Assembly: GCF_024584705.1 (NCBI RefSeq)
Contig: NZ_CP097384.1
Location: 1,054,001-1,118,000, forward strand
Source of the DNA: Blastopirellula sp. J2-11
GTDB taxonomy: Bacteria; Planctomycetota; Planctomycetia; Pirellulales; Pirellulaceae
Reading direction: 5' to 3'
DNA length: 64,000 nucleotides
Below the pieces are notes generated by a model, which was given only the letters and a program-made list of their open reading frames with translations, was not told the origin of the DNA and searched no databases. A program made the position numbers and the translations under genes. Of the stretch, positions 1 to 9,045 are shown piece after piece; the stretch's first letter is position 1, and every line of letters begins with the position of its first letter.

Positions 1-77
1 AGGCATTGTCAGCCGAATCAATCGCGGGCTATTGCAATTGCTGGCCGCCGATGGCTTTTCTCACATTGGCCAAGCGG

Positions 78-107
78 TTGGAAGCGGCTGTCGTGCGGCT
101 CTATAAT
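78..107 (+). promoter_or_regulatory. Possible sigma-70 type promoter of the ThuA-like gene
   Basis: A perfect TATAAT hexamer lies at 102-107, preceded by TTGGAA at 78-83 with an 18-base spacer. It would start transcription near 114, about 25 bases before the ATG at 140. The -35 box matches only 4 of 6 consensus positions, so this is a reading of sequence only. Confidence 0.4.
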
Positions 108-139
108 GAACGGCTCCATTCCTCGTGCTGAGACGGAAG

Positions 140-1042
140 ATGAAAAAACGATTGCTCGCCCTGATATTCGTCGGATTGATTGCAACGTCGCTCTTGGCGT
201 CGGAACCGACGCAAGTGTTGATTGTGGTCGGTCCCAGTTCGCATCCTCCTGGATCGCATGAAGTCGCCGCTGGCGGCCGATTGTTGAAGTATTGCGTCGA
301 GCAGAGCGGCGTTGGCGATATTCAAGCGGATATTGTTTACGAATGGCCTCAAGAGGAAGCATTGCTCGATCGAGCCAGTACGGTCGTCTTTTTGGGAGAT
401 ACGTTTCCTCCGCAGCGGATGCCTGAGACGAAGAAAATCTTGACGCAGCTTGATGCGATGATGCAGCGCGGCTGCGGCATCGTCTGCATTCATTACGCGA
501 CGGGACTATGGGGCGAAGATGTAACGGCCGACGGCGATCACCCGTTGCTCGGTTGGCTAGGGGGATACTTCGCCAACGGCACTTGTCCGCATCACCAGGG
601 GATCGCCAAAATTTTTCCGCAAGCGACGATCACGCCAGCCGCCGGCCAGCATCCGATTTTGCACGGTTGGAAGTCGTTCACGTTGCACGATGAACCGTAC
701 ATCCTTAATTACTTTGGCGGTCCTCAGAATCGCCCGGCCGACAATGTCACGCCGATCGCGATATCAAAATTACCGCCGGAGAATCCGCACAACGAGATTG
801 TCGCGTGGGCCGTTCAGCGCAAGGATAGCGGTCGCGGTTTTGCGATCGTCATGCCCCACTTCTACAAAAACTGGACCAACGATGACCTGCGCTGCTGCGT
901 CTTGAACGGCATTGTGTGGACAGCGAAAGAAACCGTGCCGAACGACGGCGTGCAGGTGAAACTGCCGGAACTGACGCAGTTTGAGCCGGCCGCGGTCGAG
1001 TATGCGCCGCGCGCCAAACGACAACCGGCTGGCGCCAAGTAA
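140..1042 (+). CDS. Secreted ThuA-like domain protein
   Basis: A 300-residue protein of the ThuA-like family (class I glutamine-amidotransferase-like fold), which is very common in planctomycetes and usually annotated as trehalose-utilisation-like; the substrate is not known. Residues 1-21 form a signal peptide (MKKR, then a hydrophobic run ending in LLAS), so the protein is exported. The body begins with a VLIVVG strand, followed by a conserved glycine/histidine-rich middle (HPLLGWLGGYF) and a C-terminal IVMPHFYKNW stretch typical of the family. The ATG at 140 is preferred over the in-frame GTG at 125 because it has AGACGGAAG just upstream and gives a clean signal peptide. The next gene is convergent. 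Family assignment is firm; function is not. Confidence 0.85.
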   Translation: MKKRLLALIFVGLIATSLLASEPTQVLIVVGPSSHPPGSHEVAAGGRLLKYCVEQSGVGDIQADIVYEWPQEEALLDRASTVVFLGDTFPPQRMPETKKILTQLDAMMQRGCGIVCIHYATGLWGEDVTADGDHPLLGWLGGYFANGTCPHHQGIAKIFPQATITPAAGQHPILHGWKSFTLHDEPYILNYFGGPQNRPADNVTPIAISKLPPENPHNEIVAWAVQRKDSGRGFAIVMPHFYKNWTNDDLRCCVLNGIVWTAKETVPNDGVQVKLPELTQFEPAAVEYAPRAKRQPAGAK

Positions 1043-1054
1043 CCTGCGACGGCT

Positions 1055-1489
1055 TTAACGCTTCCACGCCAACAGCACGACTCCGGCGCCCACGAGCGCA
1101 ATGCCCAACCATTCCCGCGGCACAGGGCGTTCGCCCAGAAAGAGAAACGCGAACACGGCGACCAGCACCAGGCTGAACTTGTCGACCGGCGCAACCTTGG
1201 ACGCTTCCCCCACTTTCAACGCGCGGAAGTAACAAACCCACGAAGCGCCAGTCGCCAGGCCCGAAGCGACCAGAAACACGAGCGTCTTAAACGAGAGTTG
1301 CCGCGGATCACTAATCGCTCCGGTCGCCCAGACGAACCCGGCCAGCACGATCAAGATCACGACAGTGCGGATCAGCGTGGCGAAGTCCGAGTTGACGCCT
1401 TCCAGGCCGATCTTGGCGAAGATCGCGGTCAGCGCGGCGAAGCCGGCGGAGAGTAACGCCCAGGCGAACCAGTTGCTGGTGATGTCCAT
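1055..1489 (-). CDS. EamA-family (DMT superfamily) small membrane transporter
   Basis: A 144-residue membrane protein with one EamA domain, about half the size of the usual ten-helix drug/metabolite transporters. Five hydrophobic segments are visible, and the last pair carries the family signature FLFLGERPVPREWLGIALVG. Single-domain members of this kind are thought to act as dimers; the substrate cannot be read from the sequence. The ATG at 1489 (MDITSNW) is preferred over the one at 1507 because AAGG lies 8 bases upstream. The gene is convergent with the ThuA-like gene, with a 12-base gap, and divergent from the MFS gene. Confidence 0.85.
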   Translation of the reverse strand: MDITSNWFAWALLSAGFAALTAIFAKIGLEGVNSDFATLIRTVVILIVLAGFVWATGAISDPRQLSFKTLVFLVASGLATGASWVCYFRALKVGEASKVAPVDKFSLVLVAVFAFLFLGERPVPREWLGIALVGAGVVLLAWKR

Positions 1490-1800
1490 GAAACGCCTTA
1501 CTTGCATTGGTGAAGGGATCTACCGACCGGGCCAGCGACAAAATGGCCCTGGCCTGCGGTTCTACCTATTCTAGCGTTCCGCCACACGACAATTTTTGGC
1601 CGCAGCGTCGTTTTCTGGGCGACGCCGGGGTGACTGTCCACGAGAAACGCTTTACGGTAGAAGGAGAGGAGTAGCGCCGGATGCTTCCACCATTATTGGG
1701 GATCTGAACCAAACGTCCTGACGCACTGTCTCCTTCAGCGTTCCCCGGCATCCAAATGCCATCCGCCCTCTCCGATGCACCCCAGCTGCGAACTTACTCT
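1490..1800. other. Divergent intergenic region
   Basis: About 310 bases between the divergent EamA and MFS genes. It should hold both promoters, but no clear hexamers, terminator or inverted repeat were found. An in-frame ATG at 1756 could extend the MFS gene into it. Confidence 0.4.
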
Positions 1801-3069
1801 ATGGCGACTGAAAGCCCCGAATCGACGCTTGCCGACGAAGTCTCCCCTGAAATTACTCCTTCCACAGAAGTTGCCGATGCGACGAAGGTGAGTCGCCCGC
1901 AGTTGGTGATCGCGATCCTGGGAGCGCTCAGCGTGTCGCATCTGTTGAACGATGTGATGCAGTCGCTGTTGCCTGCGGTTTATCCGCTATTGAAAGAAAA
2001 CTATTCGCTGTCGTTCTTTCAGGTCGGGCTGATCACGTTCACGTTTCATGTGACCGCTTCGCTGCTGCAGCCGCTGGTCGGGATGGTGACCGATCGACGG
2101 CCATGGCCTTATTCGCTGGTCGTCGGGATGGGCTTTACGCTCGTCGGTTTGAATCTGTTGGCGTTGGCCGGAAGCTTTGAATCGATCTTAATCGCCGCCG
2201 CGATGGTCGGAATCGGCTCGTCGGTCTTTCATCCCGAAGCGTCGCGCGTGGCGCGGCTCGCCTCGGGGGGGCGTTATGGTTTTGCGCAGTCGTTGTTTCA
2301 AGTGGGAGGCAATGCAGGCTCGGCGATTGGTCCGTTGTTGGCCGCGTTTGTGGTCGCTCCTTGGGGACAGCCGAGCATCGCGTGGTTCTCGATCGGCGCC
2401 ATCGCGGCCCTGATGATTTTGGGCTACGTCGGGCGATGGTATCAACGTCATTTGAACGACTTGAAAGCGAATCCGCGGAAGGTCCGAATCGAGCAAACGT
2501 CGACGCTGACGCCGGGCCGCGTGTATGGCGCCGTCGGCGTGTTGCTGATGTTGGTCTTTTCGAAGTACATCTACCTGGTCAGTCTGAGCAGCTACTACAC
2601 GTTCTATCTGATGGACAAGTTCGACGTGCCGGTGCAATCGGCTCAGTTGTATCTGTTTATCTTCTTAGGCGCCGTCGCGGTCGGCACGTTGGGCGGAGGA
2701 CCGGTCGGCGATCGATTGGGCTTTAAAACGGTGATTTGGTTTTCGATTCTCGGCGTGTTGCCGTTCACCTTGATTTTGCCTTACGCCAATTTGTTTGGGA
2801 CGGTGGTGCTGACCGTGCCGATCGGTTTGATCCTGGCTTCCGCTTTCTCAGCAATCATCGTTTACGCCCAAGAACTGCTGCCGAGCAAAGTGGGCATGAT
2901 CGCTGGGATGTTCTTCGGTTTCGCCTTTGGGATCGCCGGGATCGGCGCCGCGGTGCTCGGTTGGCTGGCCGATCAGACGAGTATCGAATACGTCTATCAC
3001 GTCTGCTCGTTCCTGCCGCTGGTGGGACTTTTGACGGCACTGCTGCCGAATCTGGAGTCCCGAGGCTAG
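1801..3069 (+). CDS. fsr: MFS transporter, fosmidomycin-resistance (Fsr) type
   Basis: A 422-residue major facilitator transporter with about 12 hydrophobic segments. The N-terminal half matches the Fsr group closely: LGALSVSHLLNDVMQSLLPA, then LLQPLVGMVTDRRPWP, then VGIGSSVFHPEASRVARLAS and GFAQSLFQVGGNAGSAIGP. E. coli Fsr exports fosmidomycin, and related proteins are drug or metabolite exporters of the inner membrane. Residues 1-34 are a hydrophilic acidic leader. Two in-frame starts exist (1756 and 1801) and neither has a good ribosome site; 1801 gives a length nearer the family's 400 or so. The marR gene follows 114 bases downstream on the same strand, so MarR may also control this pump (inference). 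Confidence 0.88.
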   Translation: MATESPESTLADEVSPEITPSTEVADATKVSRPQLVIAILGALSVSHLLNDVMQSLLPAVYPLLKENYSLSFFQVGLITFTFHVTASLLQPLVGMVTDRRPWPYSLVVGMGFTLVGLNLLALAGSFESILIAAAMVGIGSSVFHPEASRVARLASGGRYGFAQSLFQVGGNAGSAIGPLLAAFVVAPWGQPSIAWFSIGAIAALMILGYVGRWYQRHLNDLKANPRKVRIEQTSTLTPGRVYGAVGVLLMLVFSKYIYLVSLSSYYTFYLMDKFDVPVQSAQLYLFIFLGAVAVGTLGGGPVGDRLGFKTVIWFSILGVLPFTLILPYANLFGTVVLTVPIGLILASAFSAIIVYAQELLPSKVGMIAGMFFGFAFGIAGIGAAVLGWLADQTSIEYVYHVCSFLPLVGLLTALLPNLESRG

Positions 3070-3144
3070 GCGAACAAGGTTTTTGAGGATTGTAAGTGGT
3101 TGTTATTTAATGGTTTACAATTGGAGCGGTTTTTTTCAAAAATG

Positions 3145-3159
3145 AATGTTGCAACGCAT
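3145..3159. promoter_or_regulatory. Probable MarR operator upstream of marR
   Basis: The sequence AATGTTGCAACGCAT contains the palindromic core GTTGCAAC (3148-3155), 29 bases before the marR start. The same core lies inside the perfect palindrome at 3691-3710 downstream of marR. Two copies flanking a MarR gene suggest autoregulation. Confidence 0.55.
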
Positions 3160-3183
3160 AGTGGTGCGACGTATAACAGGGGA

Positions 3184-3672
3184 ATGACAAATGCACCCCG
3201 CAACAAGGAGAACGGACTCGCCGCTGAAATCGGCAAGCGAACTCCGTTTACCAGCTTGAAACAGGAAGCCTATCTGAATCTGGTTCGCACGCATGAGCAG
3301 CTTGCCGGCCAGTTTGCCCGACTGCTGAAGCAGCACGGCTTGTCGGACCCGCAATACAATGCGTTGCGCATCTTGCGGGGCGAAGGGAAGCCGATGCAGA
3401 CCTACCAGATTGCGGAGCGGATGATCACGTCGCAGACCGATATTTCTCGCTTGGTTGATCGCCTTGAGACCAACGAGTTGGTCGAGCGAGAACGTAGCGC
3501 CGAAGATCGCCGTGTCGTGTGGGTTACGCTTACAAAGCAAGGAAGTGCGATTTTGAAGAAACTCGATCAACCGGTCGCCGATCTCCATGAGTCGCAGTTT
3601 AAAGCATTCAGCGATGACCAATTGAAGTCGTTGACCAAGTTGCTCTTTGCTGCTCGCAAGAGTGGAGAGTGA
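3184..3672 (+). CDS. MarR-family transcriptional regulator
   Basis: A 162-residue winged-helix repressor of the MarR family. The recognition helix region reads MQTYQIAERMITSQTDISRL, followed by VDRLETNELVERERSAEDRR, the typical helix-turn-wing (DRR motif) of MarR proteins. Such regulators bind short palindromes as dimers and release DNA on binding a phenolic ligand or on oxidation. The ATG at 3184 is chosen because AGGGG lies just upstream and the first 28 residues of the longer frame do not resemble the family. It sits between an Fsr-type pump and an azoreductase, a common arrangement for MarR control of quinone or drug stress. Operator-like palindromes are present both upstream and downstream of it. 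Confidence 0.9.
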   Translation: MTNAPRNKENGLAAEIGKRTPFTSLKQEAYLNLVRTHEQLAGQFARLLKQHGLSDPQYNALRILRGEGKPMQTYQIAERMITSQTDISRLVDRLETNELVERERSAEDRRVVWVTLTKQGSAILKKLDQPVADLHESQFKAFSDDQLKSLTKLLFAARKSGE

Positions 3673-3683
3673 CGCTCCTTTTT

Positions 3684-3711
3684 TTGCCGGATATATGTTG
3701 CAACATATATT
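3684..3711 (+). promoter_or_regulatory. Azoreductase promoter with embedded MarR operator
   Basis: A perfect 20-base palindrome at 3691-3710 (core ATGTTGCAACAT) lies between TTGCCG (3684-3689, possible -35) and TATATT (3706-3711, possible -10), spacer 16 bases. This geometry, with the operator filling the spacer and overlapping the -10 box, is typical of MarR repression. It is 94 bases before the azoreductase ATG. The palindrome is seen directly; its use by the adjacent MarR is inference. Confidence 0.65.
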
Positions 3712-3804
3712 TGTGTCGCGAGTTGCGTCTGGGCAACGAGTCGCGGCTGCGGATTGGAAACGAACCAATTGCAAAGTTTGATATTTAGAACAGGAAAATT
3801 CAAA

Positions 3805-4434
3805 ATGGCCAAATTACTTCACATTGAGTCGTCCCCCCGGAAAGCTCGCTCCGCTTCGATCGCCGTGGCGAAAGAGTTTTTAGCGAAATATCAAGAGGCG
3901 AATCCGGCGGACGAAGTTGAGACATGGGACTTGTGGTCGACTTCGTTGCCGGAATTCGATGGCGATACGATCGACGCTAAGTACCAGATCTTGCATGGCC
4001 AAGATCACTCGCCAGAGCAAGCCGCCGCTTGGAAAGGAGTGACCGACGTGTTCGATCGATTCAACTCGGCCGATAAGTATGTGTTGAGTCTGCCGATGTG
4101 GAATTTTGGCGTTCCGTATAAACTGAAGCACCTGATCGACGTCATCACCCAGCCGGGGTTGGCTTTCAACTTTTCCCCAGAGACCGGCTACACGGGGCTA
4201 GTGACCGGCAAACCGATCACGGTGATTTATGCTCGCGGCGGCGAATACACGTCTAGCGAGCAAATGAAGGCGATCGATTTTCAAAAGTCATACGTTGAAT
4301 TCTTGCTGGGCTTCATCGGCTTTACCGACGTGAAGAGTATCGTCATCGAGCCGATGTTGGCGCCGCCGGAAGTCGCTGGTCCTGCGAAAGAGAACGCTAA
4401 GAAGCAAGCGACGGAAATCGCGGCCAGCTTCTAG
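3805..4434 (+). CDS. azoR: FMN-dependent NADH:quinone/azo reductase (AzoR type)
   Basis: A 209-residue flavodoxin-fold protein matching AzoR in length and order of motifs: LLHIESSPRKARSASIAVA at the N terminus (phosphate loop for FMN), LSLPMWNFGVPYKLKHLID in the middle (the MWNFxxPxxLK motif around the isoalloxazine), and YARGGEY near residue 145. The enzyme reduces azo dyes and quinones with NADH in the cytosol and protects against thiol and quinone stress. The ATG at 3805 has CAGGAAAA 8 bases upstream. It follows marR, with a palindromic operator in its promoter, and is followed by a strong terminator, so it is probably a single-gene unit under MarR control. Confidence 0.9.
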   Translation: MAKLLHIESSPRKARSASIAVAKEFLAKYQEANPADEVETWDLWSTSLPEFDGDTIDAKYQILHGQDHSPEQAAAWKGVTDVFDRFNSADKYVLSLPMWNFGVPYKLKHLIDVITQPGLAFNFSPETGYTGLVTGKPITVIYARGGEYTSSEQMKAIDFQKSYVEFLLGFIGFTDVKSIVIEPMLAPPEVAGPAKENAKKQATEIAASF

Positions 4435-4475
4435 GTCAACGAATACCGAACGACGGATCGCTGCACGATCTGCTA

Positions 4476-4514
4476 AAAAACCGCCAGGCGCTTACGCAGC
4501 GCCTGGCGGTTTTT
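4476..4514 (+). terminator. Rho-independent terminator after azoR
   Basis: Perfect 16-base arms (4476-4491 and 4499-4514) enclose a 7-base loop. The left arm starts with five A and the right arm ends with five T, so it can work in both directions. It lies 41 bases after the azoR stop. Confidence 0.9.
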
Positions 4515-4547
4515 GTCATTCTCAGTTGCCGCCATCGGAAAAGTTGA

Positions 4548-4792
4548 CGCGAAGTAAGAGTCACGTTGGAATTGCTGGAGGGAATCAGCCTGGTGATCCA
4601 AGGGAACTTTGGGGATCACCACTATCCGTTTCATCGCGATGACCATGTTGTGGCTAGCGTCAATAAGGCGTATTGGGCCTGGACCGACACCTACGGCATC
4701 GAAACGGAAGATAGCGCCGATGACGTCGCCATTTTGTGATCGACCAGGTCTGGGATGACCAACAGCGTCGCAGAAATAGTTCCTCGCCTTGA
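4548..4792 (+). pseudogene. Remnant of a LURP-one-related (YxjI-like) protein
   Basis: The plus strand reads REVRVTLELLEGISLVIQGN and then FGDHHYPFHRDDHVVASVNK, AYWAWTDTYGIETEDSADD and VAIL before a stop at 4737. A second frame beginning at 4739 continues IDQVWDDQ. In LURP-one/YxjI proteins the motif SWTDTYGVE is followed by DDVLILA and then VVIDQ, so the two pieces fit one ancestral protein broken by a small deletion with frameshift. The N-terminal half is missing, no start codon is present, and a stop lies at 4545-4547. The family resembles phospholipid-scramblase folds and its bacterial role is unknown. I recognise the motif from memory; an alignment would confirm it. Confidence 0.65.
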
Positions 4793-4814
4793 TCCTGCTG
4801 GGGACGCGACCCGC

Positions 4815-5225
4815 TTATTCTGACTTGCCGCAGTTGATCATCCACGGCGTGCCGAAGCGATCGGTCACCATGCCAAAGCGCAACGCCCAGAAGGTTTCTT
4901 GCAGCGGCATCTCGATCTTGCCTCCTTCGGAGAGCCCGGCGAAAACCCGTTCCGCTTCGGAGGGTTCGTCAATTTGCAACGAAACCTTGAATCCTTGCGG
5001 TTTCGCAAATTGCTCTGGCGGACAGTCCGAAGCCATCAGCAGCGTATCGCCGATCGTCATGCACGCATGCATGATTTTGTCTTGCCAGTCTTCTGGGACA
5101 TGCTCGCCGGCGGGAGTGCCGGCATGGGGCAATATCGCTTCGATCTTGGCGCCCAATAGCTTTTCGTAAAACTCAAACGCCGCTCGGCAATCGCCACGAA
5201 AAAAGAGATAGGGGCTGACTTGCAT
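4815..5225 (-). CDS. VOC-family (PhnB/YjdN-like) protein
   Basis: A 136-residue protein of the vicinal oxygen chelate superfamily, PhnB/YjdN branch. The opening VSPYLFFRGDCRAAFEFYEK, the middle HACMTIGDTLLMASD, and the end WALRFGMVTDRFGTPWMIN follow that branch closely, including the final W-G-TPWM/IN motif. Members of the branch are soluble cytosolic proteins, mostly of unknown catalytic role; they lack an obvious metal triad and should not be called glyoxalases. It stands alone between the LURP-one remnant and a histidine kinase. Confidence 0.88.
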   Translation of the reverse strand: MQVSPYLFFRGDCRAAFEFYEKLLGAKIEAILPHAGTPAGEHVPEDWQDKIMHACMTIGDTLLMASDCPPEQFAKPQGFKVSLQIDEPSEAERVFAGLSEGGKIEMPLQETFWALRFGMVTDRFGTPWMINCGKSE

Positions 5226-5367
5226 CGGGGGAAGCTCCTGAGGAATTCGATAGTGCGCACAATTTCGAATATTGGAGAGGAAGATTCCCTCTCAGGGAAG
5301 CGCGGAGGGCCAAATTTTAGGAAGAGTTCGCGCCAGGCGGTGCAAACCGCTAGTTCGAGTTCAGCGA

Positions 5368-8300
5368 TTATCTCGCCTCCGTGTTGTTTTGCAACGTGCT
5401 CATTTGGATGCGAGCGGAGATTTCTTTCAAGAACGACTTACGCTCAATCGGCTTGGTTAGATAAGCGTCGCAACCGGCGTCTAGGCACTTATTAACGTCT
5501 CCGCGCATCGCATGAGCGGTCAATGCGATGATCTGGCCGGTGTAGCCGGCATTGCGAAGTTGAGCGGTCGCCGTGTAGCCGTCCATCACCGGCATTTGCA
5601 TATCCATCAGGATGACGTCGAACGGAGTGTCTGCTCGCCATGCTTGGAGTGCGGCGTCGCGTCCGAGTTCGCCATTCTCAGCAATTGTGACGTCAGCGCC
5701 TGCTTTGCGGAGAATAAAGCCAATGAGTTTTCGATTGTCGGGACCATCCTCGACCAAGAGGACGCGCCCATGGAGGTTGCTGGTCGCGACGATGGTCGAG
5801 GGACTATCTGGTTCCGCGGCGTCATGCGACGATCGCAAGGGAACTCCGGTTAAATCACCCGTCGCAACACGTAGGGTGAAAGTGCTGCCGTGCCCCGGTT
5901 GGCTCTCGACCGTGATTTCACCTCCCAGCAACTCGGCGATTTGCTTGGTGATCGTCAAGCCAAGTCCGGTGCCGCCAAAATTGCGCGTTGTCGATGCGTC
6001 CGCTTGGCGAAATGGCTGAAAGATATGCTCCAACTGTTCCAACGACATGCCGATGCCCGAGTCAATTACCTGGAAGCTCATCAGCTCGTTGGCGAAGTCG
6101 CATTGGGCGATGACTTTCACCACCCCTTTTCGGGTGAACTTGATCGCGTTTCCGACGAGATTGAACAGGGCTTGCTTCAATCGCGTCGAATCGCTGCAGA
6201 TCGTTTGCGGGAGTGAGCCTCGCCATTCGATCTGCAACTGATTCTCTTGGGCGATCGCTCGGTCGTTCAGTAACTCTTGCACGTCGCGCACAACTTCGAT
6301 CGGATTCATGGTGCGCAGTTCGATATCGAACTTGCCCGCTTCGACTTTCGAAAGATCGAGAATGTCGTTGATCAATTCGAGCAGGTGATTTCCGTTGCGC
6401 TGAATGGTGCCGACTGATTTGCGTTTCTCCTCTTCCGACACCCCTTGTTCGAGCAGGAGATCGCTGAACCCGACGATAGCGGTCATGGGGGTTCGAATTT
6501 CGTGGCTCATATTGGCGAGAAACTCGCTTTTGATCTTGCTGGCGCGTTTCGCTTCTCGATGGGCGGAGATGAGCTCTGCGTTGACCGCTTTCAGGCGAGC
6601 CTCGACGGCGCATTTTTCCGTGATGTCGCTTTCGATCATCATGAATCCGGTCAGCGTGCCGTTGGCGTCAAATAGCGGTGCGATTTCAGTTGAAACAACA
6701 TATTCTCGCCGGTCTTTAGCGTAGTTGACGATTTCCGCATTGGTGGAAACTCGGTGAAGGAACGCTTCCTGCAGGCGTGCGATCGCATCCGGATTGCTGT
6801 TAGGACCATACAACAGTTCGCTGGGCGTTTTTTGGAGGGCTTCTTCCAGTCGATACCCACTGATTCGCGTAAAGCCGTCGTTGACCCATTCAATCTTGCC
6901 GTCAATGTCGGTAATAATTACGCCGTTGCTGGTGCGACGAATAATCTTCGCCAGGCGTTCCGCTTCATCGGCTGCCTCCGTCGCGCATTTTTCGCTTGCT
7001 CGTAACTCTTGCGTCATGTCTTCAGCTAAGGCCATCGCGCGTGTTTGGCTTAAGCCCATCGACCAGACGATGCCGGCCAGCAATAAGCTGAGCGCCGCTC
7101 CGCCAAGTCCCAAGACTGCCGGCGTCACGCGATCAATTTGTGCGTCAAACTGGGGAGTGGTGCTTGTTACGATGGTCCAAGCCCGACCACCGACGGTGAT
7201 CGGCTCGCTATGGAAAAAGGTGCGGCCTTTGTACGCCGCTTGATTGAAATGGAGGCCAGCGAAGTTATCCAAGTGGCGATCATGATCGTATAAATAGGGT
7301 CGTTTGGTCCGCTCGTCTCCATCGAAGATTTCAAAATCAAGTCCGTTGTCGAGCATATCGCCCATGCGATCCAGACTTCGCTCCAAGATAATCGGCGCAT
7401 ACAAGACGCCGGCTAGATTGGCTTCTCGCTCGACGGGCGTATGCGGATTGGTCTCGTTTTTGTAGACCGGAACATAATAGAGAAATCCGGACCGCTCGAC
7501 ATTATCTTGCAAGAGATGGATCATGCCGGTGATCGTCGGTTCGCCAGAGCGGATCGCTTTTTCGATCGCAGTGCGCCGAATATTTTCGGATCCAATATCG
7601 TAACCCCAGGCAGCGCGATTATCTTCCAGGGGATAGACATGTTGGATGATGTACGCGATCGGCGCGTCTCCAAGAGAATGAACCGCGAACTCGGGCGCAT
7701 TGTCGGCTCGTTCTTGGGCGACAAAGCTATCAACATCGTCGCGGTTGACGCGTTGGATCATGCCAAAGCCGATGGCGCCCGGAAATTCGTTCGGCAAGTC
7801 GCGGGAAGCGACATACGCGGCGAATTCGCGGCGGTCCACAAATTGACTGCCGGTGTACATGCCGCGGGCCCCATTGAGACCATAGACGCAGATGTTTGCA
7901 CGTCGTTGAATCTCCAGCGTCAGCAACTCGCTTCGCCGTAAGAACTGTGCGAAATTGGCGCTGCGAATATGATTTTGCGAGTCGCGAACGAGTAAAGCCG
8001 TCACCAGAAATCCAACCAGTAACGTCACAGTGACGATGCAGATTAAGGGTTGCGCGCGGCGGATATCTTTTTTCAAACGCGTGAAGAAAACGTCGGTCTT
8101 CGCAAGTTTCAATCCTTGCGAAGCCAGAAGAATACTCAATGCAATGGTCGAGAGGAGCAACGCCGTATGGATCGCTGTGGTGGAAAAGATGGGAATATCT
8201 CGGAGACCCGACGCGCGACTCAGAAACATCCCCACGCCGAGGACGCCGATTGCTCCGCCGAGGAGCGTCGCTCCGATTCCAATTGGCTTGAAAGTTCCGC

Positions 8301-8772
8301 GCCAAAGAAGCATCCCGACGCCTAGCAACGAGATTCCCAGTGATGTTCCTAATGACATTTGCCCTGGAATCTCGCCGGCTGCAATGGAAGCGGGGTCATC
8401 GCATAGCAACGTATTGATCCCCAGATCAACCGCCGTTAGAGATTGGGTCAAATTCGCGATTCCCATTGCGATCGCGAGCAAGGCAAGCAGTTGGGGAAGA
8501 AGTTGGAGTCTGTTGGGGGGACGCGTCACGATCGTCCAAAACAGTCCGGCCAGAGAGAGGAGCGCCAAGCCGACGGCCGTGTTGACCTTCATCGTGGGAA
8601 GTCCCGCGATGATGGATCGTAAACTGATCCAGCCTGCCGGCCACGCGATGAGGACGAGCAAGGATGTTAGCAGGCTCAGGCAAAGCAGAATTCGAGCGGC
8701 GATGATTAGCCACGCAGCGTCAATCGTCGCCGTCGTGCGCGATTCATCACGATGGCTAACTTTTATCTGCAT
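5368..8772 (-). CDS. Membrane CHASE-PAS hybrid histidine kinase
   Basis: A 1134-residue sensor kinase. Residues 20-220 hold about seven hydrophobic segments, and another at about 242-262 leads into a periplasmic CHASE domain (about 280-510: FPGAIGFGMIQRV, then ANLAGVLYAPI). After a further membrane segment (about 550-572) come a PAS domain (605-720), a DHp domain with the phosphoacceptor His757 in NMSHEIRTPM, an ATPase domain with N box NLVGNAIKFT and G box GGTGLGLTI, and a C-terminal receiver (1003-1125) with Asp1057 in VILMDMQMPVMDG. CHASE domains bind small extracellular ligands such as cytokinins or peptides. It has no adjacent response regulator gene, so the phosphate probably moves within the protein or to a distant partner. 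The 5' neighbour is 273 bases away and unrelated. Confidence 0.92.
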   Translation of the reverse strand: MQIKVSHRDESRTTATIDAAWLIIAARILLCLSLLTSLLVLIAWPAGWISLRSIIAGLPTMKVNTAVGLALLSLAGLFWTIVTRPPNRLQLLPQLLALLAIAMGIANLTQSLTAVDLGINTLLCDDPASIAAGEIPGQMSLGTSLGISLLGVGMLLWRGTFKPIGIGATLLGGAIGVLGVGMFLSRASGLRDIPIFSTTAIHTALLLSTIALSILLASQGLKLAKTDVFFTRLKKDIRRAQPLICIVTVTLLVGFLVTALLVRDSQNHIRSANFAQFLRRSELLTLEIQRRANICVYGLNGARGMYTGSQFVDRREFAAYVASRDLPNEFPGAIGFGMIQRVNRDDVDSFVAQERADNAPEFAVHSLGDAPIAYIIQHVYPLEDNRAAWGYDIGSENIRRTAIEKAIRSGEPTITGMIHLLQDNVERSGFLYYVPVYKNETNPHTPVEREANLAGVLYAPIILERSLDRMGDMLDNGLDFEIFDGDERTKRPYLYDHDRHLDNFAGLHFNQAAYKGRTFFHSEPITVGGRAWTIVTSTTPQFDAQIDRVTPAVLGLGGAALSLLLAGIVWSMGLSQTRAMALAEDMTQELRASEKCATEAADEAERLAKIIRRTSNGVIITDIDGKIEWVNDGFTRISGYRLEEALQKTPSELLYGPNSNPDAIARLQEAFLHRVSTNAEIVNYAKDRREYVVSTEIAPLFDANGTLTGFMMIESDITEKCAVEARLKAVNAELISAHREAKRASKIKSEFLANMSHEIRTPMTAIVGFSDLLLEQGVSEEEKRKSVGTIQRNGNHLLELINDILDLSKVEAGKFDIELRTMNPIEVVRDVQELLNDRAIAQENQLQIEWRGSLPQTICSDSTRLKQALFNLVGNAIKFTRKGVVKVIAQCDFANELMSFQVIDSGIGMSLEQLEHIFQPFRQADASTTRNFGGTGLGLTITKQIAELLGGEITVESQPGHGSTFTLRVATGDLTGVPLRSSHDAAEPDSPSTIVATSNLHGRVLLVEDGPDNRKLIGFILRKAGADVTIAENGELGRDAALQAWRADTPFDVILMDMQMPVMDGYTATAQLRNAGYTGQIIALTAHAMRGDVNKCLDAGCDAYLTKPIERKSFLKEISARIQMSTLQNNTEAR

Positions 8773-9045
8773 TTCAATTCTTGCCCCCTACCAATCTCCG
8801 CCCTGGGATGGCGCACAAAACCTGCTTCGTTCTGTTCGCCGCCATCGTGGAGATGATTTTCATTACGCGAAAATCTAGGTTGTCCGCAAATTCACGAGAG
8901 CAAGCAGGGGGATATTCACCGTAACTCCACGCAGGAGAGAGCGCTGCGGGCATTAGAAAACGCACAATCGACACATCTGCTACCGCCAAAACGGCGAAGT
9001 TGACTACGATTGAAGTTGGAAGCAGTTTCAGCGCGGACGCATCCG

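Noticed and set aside
3136-3774. Minus-strand frame of 212 residues opposite marR
   Set aside because: Antisense shadow of marR; no ribosome site or family match.
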